A stretch of 64,000 nt of DNA. Source: Hirundichthys speculiger. Lineage: Eukaryota > Chordata > Actinopteri > Beloniformes > Exocoetidae. Under the pieces are notes generated by a model that did no database searches, had not been told where the DNA came from, and saw nothing but the letters and a program-made list of their open reading frames with translations. Location of the stretch: NCBI GenBank assembly GCA_018398805.1, contig JAGFBZ010001548.1, forward strand, positions 1,538,501-1,602,500, given 5' to 3'. The position numbers and the translations under genes are program-made. This document shows positions 24,600 to 35,609 of the stretch, piece by piece. Within the stretch, counting starts at the first letter, position 1. Each line of letters begins with the position of its first letter.

Positions 24600-26065
24600 T
24601 TTTGAATGAAATGAAATGAAAATGAAAGAATGAAAAATACTTTATTAATCCCAGAAAGGGAAATTCAACACTGCAGCAAGGGCTCATCTTCTCTCTCTTT
24701 TTTTTTCTCAACAACAGATAAATGACAGCAATAACAATAGTATTAATTGATAATAATAATAGTATATTATATTCTCTTGTTGTGGAGGCTGATGGCTGCT
24801 GGCAGGAATGATCTTCTGTATCTTTCCGTCTTGCAACGGACCTGTTTTCAGATCAGCATTCAATCACAATGACTACACAATGATTCACAATGATCATTTC
24901 CAATCATTATTTTTCACAATGATCATCAAATTTGTCTGCCTCTACTACGCTATGAGCATAATCAGATTATGATTTGCATTCTGCAATCACTCAGATGCGA
25001 TATTTTCTCCTCCTTGGCTCAGCTTTAGAGAATATTTCTTTATTACAGCCGAGGTGATCCCAACTTTCCCCTGGGTCACTCGACACTGAACACAACCCAT
25101 CGTCTGCTGACATTTAAAGATAATTTGTTACCTTGAGCAGGGCCGTTTCAGTGCTGTGGTACTTTTGGAATCCAGACTGAAATCTTTCAAATATAAAATT
25201 ATCCTCCAGTGGTGCTAAAAACTCTGTGGCCACTATTTTCTCTAAAGATTTTTGACATAAAAGGTAGCTTAGAAGCTGGTCTGTTGTGGTGGAGAGTTAG
25301 ATCCAGCACAGGTTTTTGTTTTTAAAGAGGGGTCGCACATGCAGCAAAACATAAAGTAGGTCCAACAGAATGGATGTCCTGAGCTAAAAACTTTAGAGGG
25401 TTTCTCATCGAGAAGTCTGGTTTACACTCTTGCATGTAAAACCACTTCCAAACAGGAGTATGGGGTAAAAACTGTCTAAAAACATATTTAAGGGATGAAA
25501 AGCATCATTAAGAGGCACATTGGGGACATCTGATGCTCTGATAGATTAAACTTTCTCATTAAAATAAGATTTCAAAAAAATTCAGTCAGCAAAGGATTCA
25601 ACTGGGATACTAGAAGGAGCTGAATTAACCAGATGGTCAACAGTTTTTAAATAAAAACCTGGGAATATGCTCATTTTTAGAGATTAGCTCTGAGAAATAG
25701 TGTCTTCTTGCCTCTTTTATCATACAATTTAGGGATTTAGGGTAATCAATGAATCTTTCGTGATATTAAAATGTCTCTGAAGACCTGATTTTTTTCCATT
25801 TGCGCTCTGCCTTCCTACATTCCCTTTTATAGCCATGGATGTTGTCATTGATCCTCGGCTGCTTCTTGTGTAATGATTTAGTTCTAAGGTTCTGTGGCGT
25901 AATGACGTCAAGGATGAACAAGCAGGCAGAATAAAAAAGACTGGCCAGGTCATTGGTGTCAGCATGTTCATGCAATTGTTGGAATTTACAGTTAAAAACT
26001 GCACAGAACTCCACTACTTTCAGTAAATATACAAGTACTCCAAGTGTGTGGAGCAACTGAATTAA
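24600..26065 (-). mobile_element. LINE (L2/Rex1-like) inserted in the pogo element, degenerate
   Basis: Minus-strand reading from 26065 gives reverse-transcriptase polyprotein fragments: FNCKFQQLHEHADTNDLAS, then INDNIHGYKRECRKAERKWK near 25850-25780, then FQSGFQKYHSTETALLKV near 25190-25125, the usual start of the reverse transcriptase in these fish LINEs. The 3' end near 24690-24600 reads TTGAATTTCCCTTTCTGGGA, then TTAATAAAGTATTTTTCATT and a TTTCATT-type tail. Stops and frameshifts are frequent, and the catalytic YxDD region is missing or unrecognisable. Confidence 0.7.
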
Positions 26066-26482
26066 CACCTCGGAGGTCCCACCGGCCTGTTTATTACATT
26101 ATTACAAGCTACACATGTCAGCCTTGTGTGTGTGCGTTTATCTCACCTGGTGAGGCCTTTGTACCGTATGGAGACCTGTTTCGTCCACATTAAAAATCAT
26201 GTGTGGGGGGAATTTATGCCTGTTAAAGATAAGGAGAAAGGGAATCTAAACTACTTAATTTTAGAGAATAAAACAAATGCATTGGAACAATCAATTCACC
26301 CACCTGTCCATGACTACTGCCAGATTATCATAAGAACTCCCCAACAGTCGTTCTATTGAAGGCAGTGACCCTTCAGAGGGATGTGGCTTCTGGAGTTCGG
26401 ACAGAAAGCCGGCGACGTGCTAGAAAGCTGCAGAACCACCCTTGACCTGCAGACTGCGTCTCCTTCCAATTGGCAGGCATGA

Positions 26483-26692
26483 GGACATGGTTCTTGTCTG
26501 CATGGGGACATGGTTCTTGTCTGCATGGGGACATGGTTCTTGTCTGCATGGGGACATGGTTCTTGTCATGGGACATGGTTCTTGTCTGCATGGGGACATG
26601 GTTCTTGTCTGCATGGACATGGCACATGGTTCTTGTCTGCATGGACATGGTTCTTGTCTGCATGGGGACATGGTTCTTGTCTGCATGGGGAC
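26483..26692. repeat. 23-bp minisatellite inside a transposase frame
   Basis: About nine units of a 23-bp repeat beginning GGACATGGTTCTTG and ending GCATGG, with a few shortened units (20-22 bp). It interrupts the pogo-like transposase exactly where the host frame encodes DKNHVLMPANW, and the unit is derived from that codon stretch. Because 23 is not a multiple of three, successive units are read in rotating frames on the minus strand (DKNHVP, QTRTMSP, CRQEPCP), all of them open. Confidence 0.9.
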
Positions 26693-27552
26693 TTGTCTGA
26701 CTGGATACTCAAAGGCCAGTGTGCGGCACTTAGCTGGAGAGAGCCCATAGGACTGTTCAGCAAGTTCTTTCAGGTGTTGGGCGAGTTCCTCCTCCATCTC
26801 ATCTGTGAAAATTCTCTTTGCCATGGCTACTGAGTCCCAGCCCATAGTACCACCACAGCACCACAGTGCTTCTTTGTTATAAATCTAAGGAGGCTTGACT
26901 TGTCAATATTCCGCTCCTTTGAAACACATCGTTAAGGGCCTCTTTTTCTCCATGACCTCAGTGGCTGCACTTTCCATCTGTTCAATGGAGGTTTCAGCCC
27001 CAGGTTGTCTTCCTGTTGGATTTCCTTGGCATGATGGATTTTTCATACTGTTTAAAACACAAAAAAACAAAGCTTATTTTTTTGTCTTTATTTTGCCTCC
27101 AGGGGAAAAAGTGAAGCAGTGTCTTACTTTTCTCCATGGCAATTGTCTCACTTTAACCCTCCACCACTTTTTTACTAAAACAACTTCTCTGCAGAATTTT
27201 CAGGCCAATCTTTGGCTCGCAGCACCGCATCATTTTAAAAGGCGATTGTTCGACAATATACATATGAGTTTGTCCGCTTGAATCAATTACTTTTTAGCAC
27301 CAGAGTTAATTATTGTGAAAACCAAAAAATTTACTTTTACATCCCAAAAATGTATTTTTGTACAAAACACATGCTTACCACAACACAGCGGAGTCAGGCT
27401 CTTCCTGGCCACGGTGAAAAGGATGAGCCTTGACAATCAGCCGCTCAAATGACCACAGCTGCATCCTGTTGCTTAGATACAGGGGGTGTCTCACATTACC
27501 CAGTGTCTCACAATACCCCATTCTCCCCTACAGAGTAAAGAAAAATGGTGAC

Positions 27553-29510
27553 TCTGCCTCACAAACTCTGCTCTGTTTGTCAGGTAGTCAATAATCCAGG
27601 CAATTGTTGAGACATCCACCTGTGTCTTCTGTAGTTTCTTTCATAGCACTTGCAGGCTGACTTGTATTAAATTGCACTACAAAAATCAAAGAACACAATC
27701 CGTGGGGGCAGATCATCCATTGACATCACATTCAGGAGAAGTTGAAATAGCCAGCCTCCCAAGGCTAGCACAGGGGAGCCAATTCAGATAACAGTAGTTG
27801 TTTTGGGTCAGGTCGACTCCAATGATCCACAGGTCAGCGTTAAGACTCTCTCTGGTTTCATCTCGATAGGCGAATTCCAAACAGCCGAATTTTGTGGTCA
27901 GTTCTCGCCGAGCCGAGCTTACAACTTCTCCAAGTTTTTATCCACCCTGCCAATGAGCCACCCTGCCAGTGAGTTAGAGAACTACGGCTAGCCTGCGATT
28001 ATGTTCAAGAATCACATCCAGTTTGTGGTTTCAGTCTGAGTGTTCACAGCCCGACTCATTCCATCACACACGACAGGCGGTTTCACGAAGGCGAGAATGG
28101 CTGCTGACATTTTTCATCAACAATTTGTTGATATTCAAAGTAACCGCCAACTCCAAACAACAGAAATCCTGTTATCAGGAATCCCAATATGTATACATCT
28201 TCTGTATCCTCAATGTACAATGTAGCCAGGGATAAGATCTTGCATTTATTCCAGGAATCCATCATATATCCAGTCGGTAATGTCCCATCGGGGCAAGAGG
28301 GCTCTCCTGTGACCAGCTGACCAGATCCATGTTTTAAAATTTAGAAGATTATGTAAATTGAGGCTCCAAAAAAAAAAAAAAAGTTTTCACAAGACAGGAG
28401 CAGCACCACCACCAGCAGCAGCAGCAGCAGGGGCAGATAAAGGGAGGGCACAGGAGAAAGAGAAGAAGCATCCACCTTTGCCGAGAGCAGGAAGTGCTGA
28501 CCAGCTGTCAGATACATTCTGTTTTTACATGGTTCCTCCAGCTTCACCAATTCCCCAGCCTTTAGAAGGATTTCATAATTGTTTCTGTGCCCAAAACCAA
28601 GGCAGTGCAACAGATCTAAAATGATTTTTAGATCTGTTGCACTGACTTGTATTGTTACTAAATCCTCTGAGAAGATTGTGAAGGGCTCCTATCCTGGGCT
28701 GCATCATAGATAAACTGGACCCACCCCAGTTTTTAACAGGTATCATGGTTTTAACCCATCTGGAGAGTCTTAAGTCCTCTGTGCAGCTTGGTTTTATAGA
28801 TTTTTCATCGTGTGTCCTTACTGAGTTTGGCTGACCTTGATCATATCCCCGTAGTATTGGACTTTATAAACTAGTGTAAGTCTTCATTCTTGGACATAAA
28901 TGTGTCCAAGACAAAGAACACGGTGAAGGGTTTTAGGAAGATATCCTCCTGCAGTCAATCCTGTCACAATCAACAGAAGGTCTGTTGAAGCTGTGCATTC
29001 GTTCAAATATCTTGGTACTATAACTGATGACGAGTTGACCTTCGAGCAACATACTGATGCTGTTGATAAAAAATCTGATTGGCACATCACATTTATCATA
29101 GTCTTCAGAGTTTTAACTTTGACAGCAGCTTTATGAGGATATTTTACTCTTGTTTCATTGAATCTGATTTTACTTTTTCTTTTATTTGTTGGTTTGAATC
29201 ACTTTCTCTCAATAACAAGAATCAACTGATGGGTATTGTGAAAGTGGGTGATAATTCTCGTAAATTATACAAGGTCAGGGTTTTAAAGAAGGTGCAGCCC
29301 ATCTTGGCTAATCCAAGCCACCATCTTTTTTAATGATTTTATGTTGCTGCCATCTAGTTGCAGAAGATTGGTTCCTGCTGCTATTAGTTTTTTAAATGAG
29401 TGTTGTGTAGTTTTAACCTGTTATTGTGTGTCGTTTTTGTGTGGTTTGCATGTGTTTCTGCTGGTTGTAAAACTTGCTTCTAGGGGATAATAAAGATAGC
29501 TATGACCCTA
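27553..29510. mobile_element. Degenerate LINE sequence with opposite-strand segments
   Basis: On the minus strand, 27735-27553 encodes a reverse-transcriptase core-like segment (FFDFCSAI, then a WI.DYLT-like stretch). On the plus strand, 28880-29333 encodes the later part of such a protein: SFKYLGTITDDELTFEQHTD near 29005-29065 (with shifts) and MRIFYSCFIESDFTFSFICW at 29136 onward, followed near 29489 by a GGGGATAATAAAGATAG 3' end. The two orientations meet near a 19-bp perfect inverted repeat at 28603-28644. All frames are broken. Confidence 0.65.
28603..28644. repeat. 19-bp perfect inverted repeat with 4-nt loop
   Basis: Arms 28603-28621 and 28626-28644 (CAGTGCAACAGATCTAAAA and its exact complement) around the loop TGAT. 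It sits between LINE-derived segments of opposite orientation. Confidence 0.85.
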
Positions 29511-29514
29511 TGGA

Positions 29515-30370
29515 GCATGTGACCTAAGACCTAATTATGGGGATGATGAATAACAGGAACCTATCTCAGCAAGGACAGGGTGAAATTTGCATATTAAGGG
29601 TTAGATCAAGGGAGCTTTTATACATTTTTTCCCCCAAATAGCGTTATAATTAAAGCAAGAAAACAAATACTGATAAATGTGAAAAATGGAAATTTAAATA
29701 AGCAATAAACTGACATGACTGTCAGACTGCAAGATAACAACGATGCAGCCACATGGGCAGTCTCACTTAAGTATCATCAGCCAATCAATATACAGTAATG
29801 TGGGGTTAGTTGTCAATACATCTGATATAGCAAAATGGATCTACTAATGGCTGATTTGGCAAACTCATAATAAAAACATTATTCCAAACACATGGCATAT
29901 GTTGTAACAGGAGTCAGAGCTTCATTTACAGTGGAGCGTGCTGGCTGTTGAGTTGTGCTACTCTTTCACTATATTTTCTCAAATACTATTTGGCCTCTGG
30001 CACTGAAGTGCTTTTGTTTCTCATAAGGGAGAATTTTATAACTTTTGGCTTAGATATTGTATCTGATTAATGAGCCTCTGGTTGCACATAGACAACCTCA
30101 AATATAGCCTTTGTTCCTCTAACCAGGACATAATACTAAAAACATTGTACCCCAACCCCAAGACATTTGGTATTAAATTCAGAGCAGGATTTACACCAAT
30201 ACCTGTCAAAATAATGACATCTCACAGCTACCAATTATCTGAATAAAGGCCCATCATGGTAAAAATGTAAGCTATTACTAGTTCAAGAGTAACAGCTATT
30301 TTTTTGTTGCTATCTTGACATTTTCAGAAATCATGCAGACACAGAGACAAAATGGTTTTCAGCAAACTGA
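29515..30370. other. Intergenic stretch, nothing identified
   Basis: AT-rich spacer between the LINE remnants and the 3' end of the third keratin gene. No gene or repeat is recognised. Confidence 0.45.
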
Positions 30371-30376
30371 GAGGCT

Positions 30377-30382
30377 TTTATT
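30377..30382 (-). terminator. Poly(A) signal of third keratin gene
   Basis: AATAAA on the minus strand about 125 bases after the stop codon. Confidence 0.65.
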
Positions 30383-30505
30383 GCATTCACACTTGTATTT
30401 GAAGGACATAACTCTGGTTCATGTTGTAGCCTTACAGTGTTGCCGCTTGTGTTTTCAATGTAACGCAGGTTATGAGATGGTGGTAGAGGAGACCACTGTG
30501 CCATC

Positions 30506-32427
30506 CTAAATCTCCTTTGTGACTACAATAACCTTTTTAGTGGAGGTGATCTCTGAACTGCCAACTCTGTGGAGGCACATGAAAATATAGCATTTATGTT
30601 AGTTCATTATGAGGTTTCAGTTACAAAAACGACTTAGCTTATGATGAAAGAACAAAAGTTCTGCCTTTCTTACTTGCTCTCTCCATCCAGAAGTCTCCTG
30701 TATTCTGCAATCTCCAACTCAAGTCGTGTTTTGATGTCGAGCAGTATCCTGTATTCTTGGTTCTGGCGCTCTGTGTCAGCCCGCAGTTGGATCAGTTGCT
30801 CCTCAAGGTTTGTCACTTGCACCTGGAGGCCTTGGAGCATCATGGAGTATCGTGACTCTGTTTCAGCTAAAGTGCCTTCCAGAGACGCTTTCTGAGAAGA
30901 AGGAGAAGAGGAAAAAATGAATGAACTCAAAGTGTGATCATTAAATTATGCAAAAAAAAAAAAAAAAAGAAGAGAGAATTAAAGACTGGTCCTTTTCACT
31001 CACCATACTCAGTTGTGACTGCAGTTCAATCTCCAGGCCTTGTAATGTACGACGGAGCTCAGAGATCTCTGACTTGGATGTTTGCAGATTTACTGTGCTC
31101 TCTTTCACTTCTTGATTCAGCGACTCTGACTGCAGAAGACATGAAAGAAAGTCAGACTCATGAATCGCTTCTAACTTTCAAGCAAGTCTATCCAAAGATT
31201 ACTTGGCTGAGACAACTAAGGCAATTTTCCAGTTTCACCTTTGACTCAAACCAGGATTGAAGGTCTCTCTGGTTCTTCACAGCCACAGCCTCGTACTGCT
31301 CACGGATCTCGGCCATAATGCTACTCAGATCTTCCTGTGGCTTTGCCTCCACCTCCACATTGATCTGACCAGTCACCTGGCTCCTCAAAGCTGCCAGTTC
31401 CTGTTGGATAAATGGATCAGCTTAACTGAGTTGTTTGAGTAGATTTTGTGCTCAATGCGAGACAGTAGATGTTTGTTCCCCACCTCCTCATGGTTCTTCT
31501 TCAGGAAGATCAGCTCCTCCCTGAGACCTTCAATCTGCAGCTCCAAGTCTGATCTGGCTAACGTCAGCTGATCAAGCAGTCTCTTTAAGTCAGCCATATC
31601 TGCCTCCACTGATGTGCGCATGCCAAGCTCATTCTCATACCTGTGAGACAGCAAGAGATAAAACATTTATATCTCCTGTTTACGTTGCAGTTTTTGTAGA
31701 ATTCCAAGTCTTAAACGCCTGTTGTAGCTCTACCTGTCACTTACTTGGTTCTGAAGTCATCTGCTGCCAGTTTTGCATTCTCTTGGGCCAAGAAGAGACT
31801 TCCATTGACACGAACAGCATCCTGGATCTGTGTGGTGAAGATATAGTTTCTGATTAATGACTGAAATTCTCTCATCAAAACATCTTATGTAATCATTGTT
31901 ATATTAACATACATGTATCGTATGTTCACACTGTAGAACAATTACAAAGTGATACAAATCAGTGTTGTTTTATTCAAAGGTTAACAAGTTATGCCGCATA
32001 CCTTTCCCTGCAGGTCAGCAATGGTGGCCTCGTAAGCTGAGTAGTCACGGGCAGAAGGGCTGGACTTACTCTCCAAAAACTTTCGGATCTTAATCTCGAG
32101 ATCAGCGTTGGCCTCCTCAAGGTTGCGCACCTTCTCCAGGTAGGAGGCCAAGCGGTCATTCAGATTCTGCATAGTGGCCTTCTCATTGGCTCCAACATGG
32201 AGGTCTATGCCACCACCTGTACCAAAGCCTGCACCCCCTCCAATACCAAAACCATAACCAGCGCCTGCACCACCAGAGCCAACGGAGATTCTTGCTCCAT
32301 GTCCACCTGCACCACCATACACACTTGAAGCATATGTTCTCTGCAGTCTGCCTCCACCCAAGCCTGGGCTACCAAAAGAGCGTCCTGAAAAAGCGCCCGA
32401 CATGCTGCTTGTTCGGATGGTATTCAT
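30506..32427 (-). CDS. Type I (acidic) keratin, 410 aa, 7 coding exons
   Basis: Epithelial intermediate-filament subunit, partner of a type II keratin. Coding exons on the minus strand: 32427-32002, 31827-31745, 31640-31484, 31400-31239, 31129-31004, 30891-30674, 30566-30506. Exons 2-5 have the standard type I lengths. Exon 6 is 218 bp, one codon shorter than the usual 221. The head (residues 1-81) is rich in Gly, with [18 protein letters not shown]. The coil starts [19 protein letters not shown] and ends [19 protein letters not shown] followed by GES. The tail of about 20 residues ends VIVVTKEI. Unlike the other two keratins here, the tail is encoded by one exon: the microexon and its intron are absent. 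The frame is fully open. The exact orthologue is not assigned. Confidence 0.93.
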
Positions 32428-32505
32428 TGTTGAGACTGCTCAGGAAGGCTTCTGGCCCTGGAGAGAAGCAGAAGGTGGAGATGGACAGATGTACTGCTGT
32501 CTCCC

Positions 32506-32512
32506 CTTTTAT
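32506..32512 (-). promoter_or_regulatory. TATA-like box of third keratin gene
   Basis: ATAAAAG (within GGATAAAAGGGG) on the minus strand about 80 bases upstream of the start codon, the same spacing as in the second keratin gene. Confidence 0.65.
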
Positions 32513-32514
32513 CC

Positions 32515-34738
32515 TGTACACCACTGCTGCTTCTGGTGCTGCCTCTTGCGTGGGAGGAGCTGTGCAGGCCTGATGGGACGAGCATGACCTGAAATGGGTG
32601 CAGAGTCCCACCTATCCCACACACAAACACATGCTCGCACACAGCCTCCAGATTCTTAATTGTTGAACTGAAATTTGATCCTTTCAATTTAACTTGATCA
32701 AGTGAAGTTTCACAACTGCTCCACAAACATTTACTTACAAAGTTCAGACATGATATGAAGCTTCATTTCATCATTCAGCCTTTTTTCCGTGACCCACAAA
32801 AATGTGCAAGGCAGGTGTTGCGGAAAAAAATATTTACTTTATGTTCTTCCATGCCTCTATGACTATACCTCTAAGAAAGACTGAAAGGACAGACTTGACA
32901 ATTTCTAGGTTTTCATTTAATTAAATCTCCTTGTATGCAGAGGTCAGACAACAAGCTGCAGTTGATGGTAAATGGCCCCAGAAATGGGATATTACAATGG
33001 ATTTAAGCATAAGAAGAAAGATCACATAGGGAAAACCCTAAAAGATTATAATACCTGATTGACACATGACAGGGCCTGAGAGCTGTGAGAGAACCATCTC
33101 GTCTCCCCTGAGACGGCGCCTGTAGTCATAATTATACACTTTCCTTTCCTATGTCTAGTTATGAAAATCAAAACCCATATCAATATCTATTTGTTCGACC
33201 ACAGAGACAGGGCTTTTTTTGTGAACATTTATTTTTTTGTTTCAGCAAAATATCAAGTGAATTGTGAAACCAGCCACACCTGTTACCGATACCTTGACTT
33301 AGTCATTCAGTCAAACTGACAGGTCTTAGATCTTATCAGCGTTCTGTCAGATGATGTCACCTTGTTGGACTTGTTCCACATTTCCTGAGAAAACAACCAT
33401 GCTGTGCTCTCCAGACTTGTTTTGTTACTAAGGCAGTAAACACAATGTCCAGAGTAAAGAGAAAAATATTCACACTCAATTTTCACCTGGATCCCATCCA
33501 ATGTACACATACTGATACACATCCGTCTTTTTTCTCAGCATGACTTTCCATAAAGATCACCTTTTACATGTATGTGCATGTTCTTTCCTTCAGTTATTGT
33601 TCATATTTTAAAACCTGGCCTCTTCTGGTGGTGCTAATAGTCTGCTGGGTTGCAAGTTAGAGGACATTTTCATTTTCATTACATTTATGGCAACTGATGG
33701 TGACAAGTCTTGGCTTCATTTAAAATTGGGCATAGAAATGTGGGAAAAACTCAGCGTGGATGTGCTCGCAGGTTATTTTCTTGGAAATGTACTTTGGCAT
33801 GTCCATCATGCCCGAATGAGAACAAGCTCTTGCCTGTTTAGGTTTTTCCATCTCACAGACGTTTACAGTTCCCTCGTATTGCTAAACTGTCACTTGAAGC
33901 TTGTTAAGAACAAAAAGAAAAAAAAAACAGTTGAGAATTAAATGCTTCCAGCCAGTTCTGGATTAAACTGCTAATGTTAGCAATTACAGAAACAATACAT
34001 GTATTGTATCTGTAGCTTTTTGCCTCTGGTTAAAGCTTTTTATTTTATTACCTCCAACTAAAAGAATTACTGTGGCAGGCTCTACAAAAACCCAGCTCAG
34101 GAAAATATGAAACAGATGTTTCTTTTTGCAGCTACTTATCATTTTGAGGTTTTGAGTCTGCTGAACAGCAACAGATTATATCCATAATACTAAACACCAC
34201 AGCTATCTACGATTGAAGACATTATTCTCTCGAGCTTTTCACACCAAAATAACAGTTACATACATGAATATCTGAAATTTGAGGCTGCACCCACCTTTCT
34301 TTCTAAATATTAATCTTTTGCTCAAGCAGCAGAAAGAAATACAGTGCCAGAAATATGACCACGTGTTAGATTTCAGACGTCAGAACACTGTGTGAATCAG
34401 AGTTAACTCATAAGTTAGTGCAAGTCACGTCCTTGTTTTCTGTTTTTGGCATAAGTTGTGAGACTAGCTCACATTTCCAAAGAATATTAACGTCATGCCT
34501 GATTTGGAAATTACTAATTAACTAAATAAAATGCATTAAGTAAATAGTATATGTGTATTAAAATTTTTATATTTGTAAATTTATATTGTCATAAAATGTT
34601 TGAATCATCAATGAACAATTTGTCCTCAGGCAGTAGTGGTAACAGTTGCGTTAGATGCCCATTTAAAACATTTAAAAAATATGGAAAGTTGGAGAATATA
34701 GTGTGTAATAGAGTTGACCAAGCAGAGAGTTTGTCTGT
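32515..34738. other. Upstream flank of third keratin gene, no other gene seen
   Basis: Spacer of about 2.2 kb. No frame shows recognisable domains, and no repeat family was recognised. Confidence 0.5.
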
Positions 34739-34740
34739 GA

Positions 34741-35092
34741 GTTTGTCTTGGTGGTCAGTACTGTTGCCTCACAGCTAGAAGGTTCCTGGTTTGAACCTCA
34801 GCAGGGGCCTTTCTGTGTGGAGTTTGCATGTTCTCCCTGTGCTTGTATGGGTTTCCTCCAGGTACTCCAGGTTCCTCCCACAGTCCAAAGACATGCATGT
34901 CAGGTTAACTGGTGGTTCTAAATTGCCCGTAGGAGTGATTGTGAGTGTGTGTGGTTGTTTGTCTACATGTGGCTCTGTGATGGACTGGTGACCTGTCCAG
35001 GATGTACCCCTGCTTTTTACCCGAAGAGAGCTGGGATAGACTCCAGCAGATCCCTGTGATCCTGCAGAGGATTAAACAGGCATAGATGGATG
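34741..35092 (+). mobile_element. SINE-like dispersed repeat, near full length
   Basis: The head GGTGGTCAGTACTGTTGCCT and TTCCTGGTTTGAACC resembles tRNA-like boxes A and B. This is followed by GGGGCCTTTCTGTGTGGAGT, CATGTTCTCCCTGTGC, GACCTGTCCAGGATGTACCC and a GATGGATGGAA tail, a layout common to an abundant teleost repeat. Pieces of the same family occur at 16813-17010 and 17085-17195. Confidence 0.75.
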
Positions 35093-35179
35093 GAAGAATG
35101 TGAAAAAAACACACCCTCTTTAAAACTGAACTTTTTTCATATCAGATTAGTATCTTTAAAAACAACAAAACAAACTAGA

Positions 35180-35607
35180 AAAGCACTCAGAGAGTGCAGA
35201 CCTCTGCCAAGCACAACAGTTCTCCCATATAGTGATTCACAGATTATGATAAAATCCTCTTTCTGGATCAGATCCAGATCAGATCTGGATCAACCTTTGA
35301 AATTCGATAGAGGTTCCCATTGTCACTCCCTGAGTGAAATTTCATGAGTTCTGGGCAATAATTAACAGAGATATTGAGAAACAAAATGTTCGGCCCCATT
35401 GACCACAATGTTATCGAAAATTTGAAAGTGATCCAGAATCCAGGATTTCTTCCAGATCACACCCAAAATGAAATCAGTTCTTCCTTTTCACATTTCTGAC
35501 AACTCCTGAAAATTTCATCAAAATCCACCCATAACTTTTTGAGTTATCTTGTATACAGACAGACAGATAAACGCCGGCAAAAACATGACCTCCTTAGCGG
35601 CGGTAAC
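35180..35607 (+). mobile_element. RTE-like LINE 3' region
   Basis: Non-coding block with GAGTGCAGACCTCTGCCAAG near the start. It ends with ATCCACCCATAACTTTTTGA, a GACAGACAGATAAACGCCGG run and ACCTCCTTAGCGGCGGTAAC, a 3' terminus I associate with RTE-clade LINEs and their derived SINEs. No open reading frame remains. Confidence 0.6.
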
Positions 35608-35609
35608 AA

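Larger units (their letters stand above)
22779..27535 (-). mobile_element. Pogo-like DNA transposon, broken and nested
   Basis: Candidate terminal inverted repeats: the left end is AGGGAGAGTGAGGTAATGTG, and the right end read in reverse is GGGGAGAATGGGGTATTGTG; both are followed by a GAGAC segment and an ACACCCCCT segment. On the minus strand a transposase begins at 26822 (MAKRIFTDEMEEELAQHLKE) and continues with CRTLAFEYPVRQ, PANWKETQSAGQGWF, LSVRTPEATSL and, near 26220-26130, IFNVDETGLHTVQRP, whose Asp is expected to be the first catalytic residue. The frame is broken by a minisatellite (26483-26692), by stops and by a LINE inserted near 26065. A non-coding LTR-like block also lies inside. 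No later catalytic region was found, so this copy is inactive. Confidence 0.7.

Noticed and set aside
26483..26692. CRISPR-like array
   Set aside because: Units are contiguous without spacers, and the setting is a vertebrate transposon.
26373..26845. Apparent repeat-protein gene on either strand over the 23-bp repeat
   Set aside because: The frames are a by-product of a 23-bp tandem repeat within a dead transposase; no independent start, splice or codon signal.
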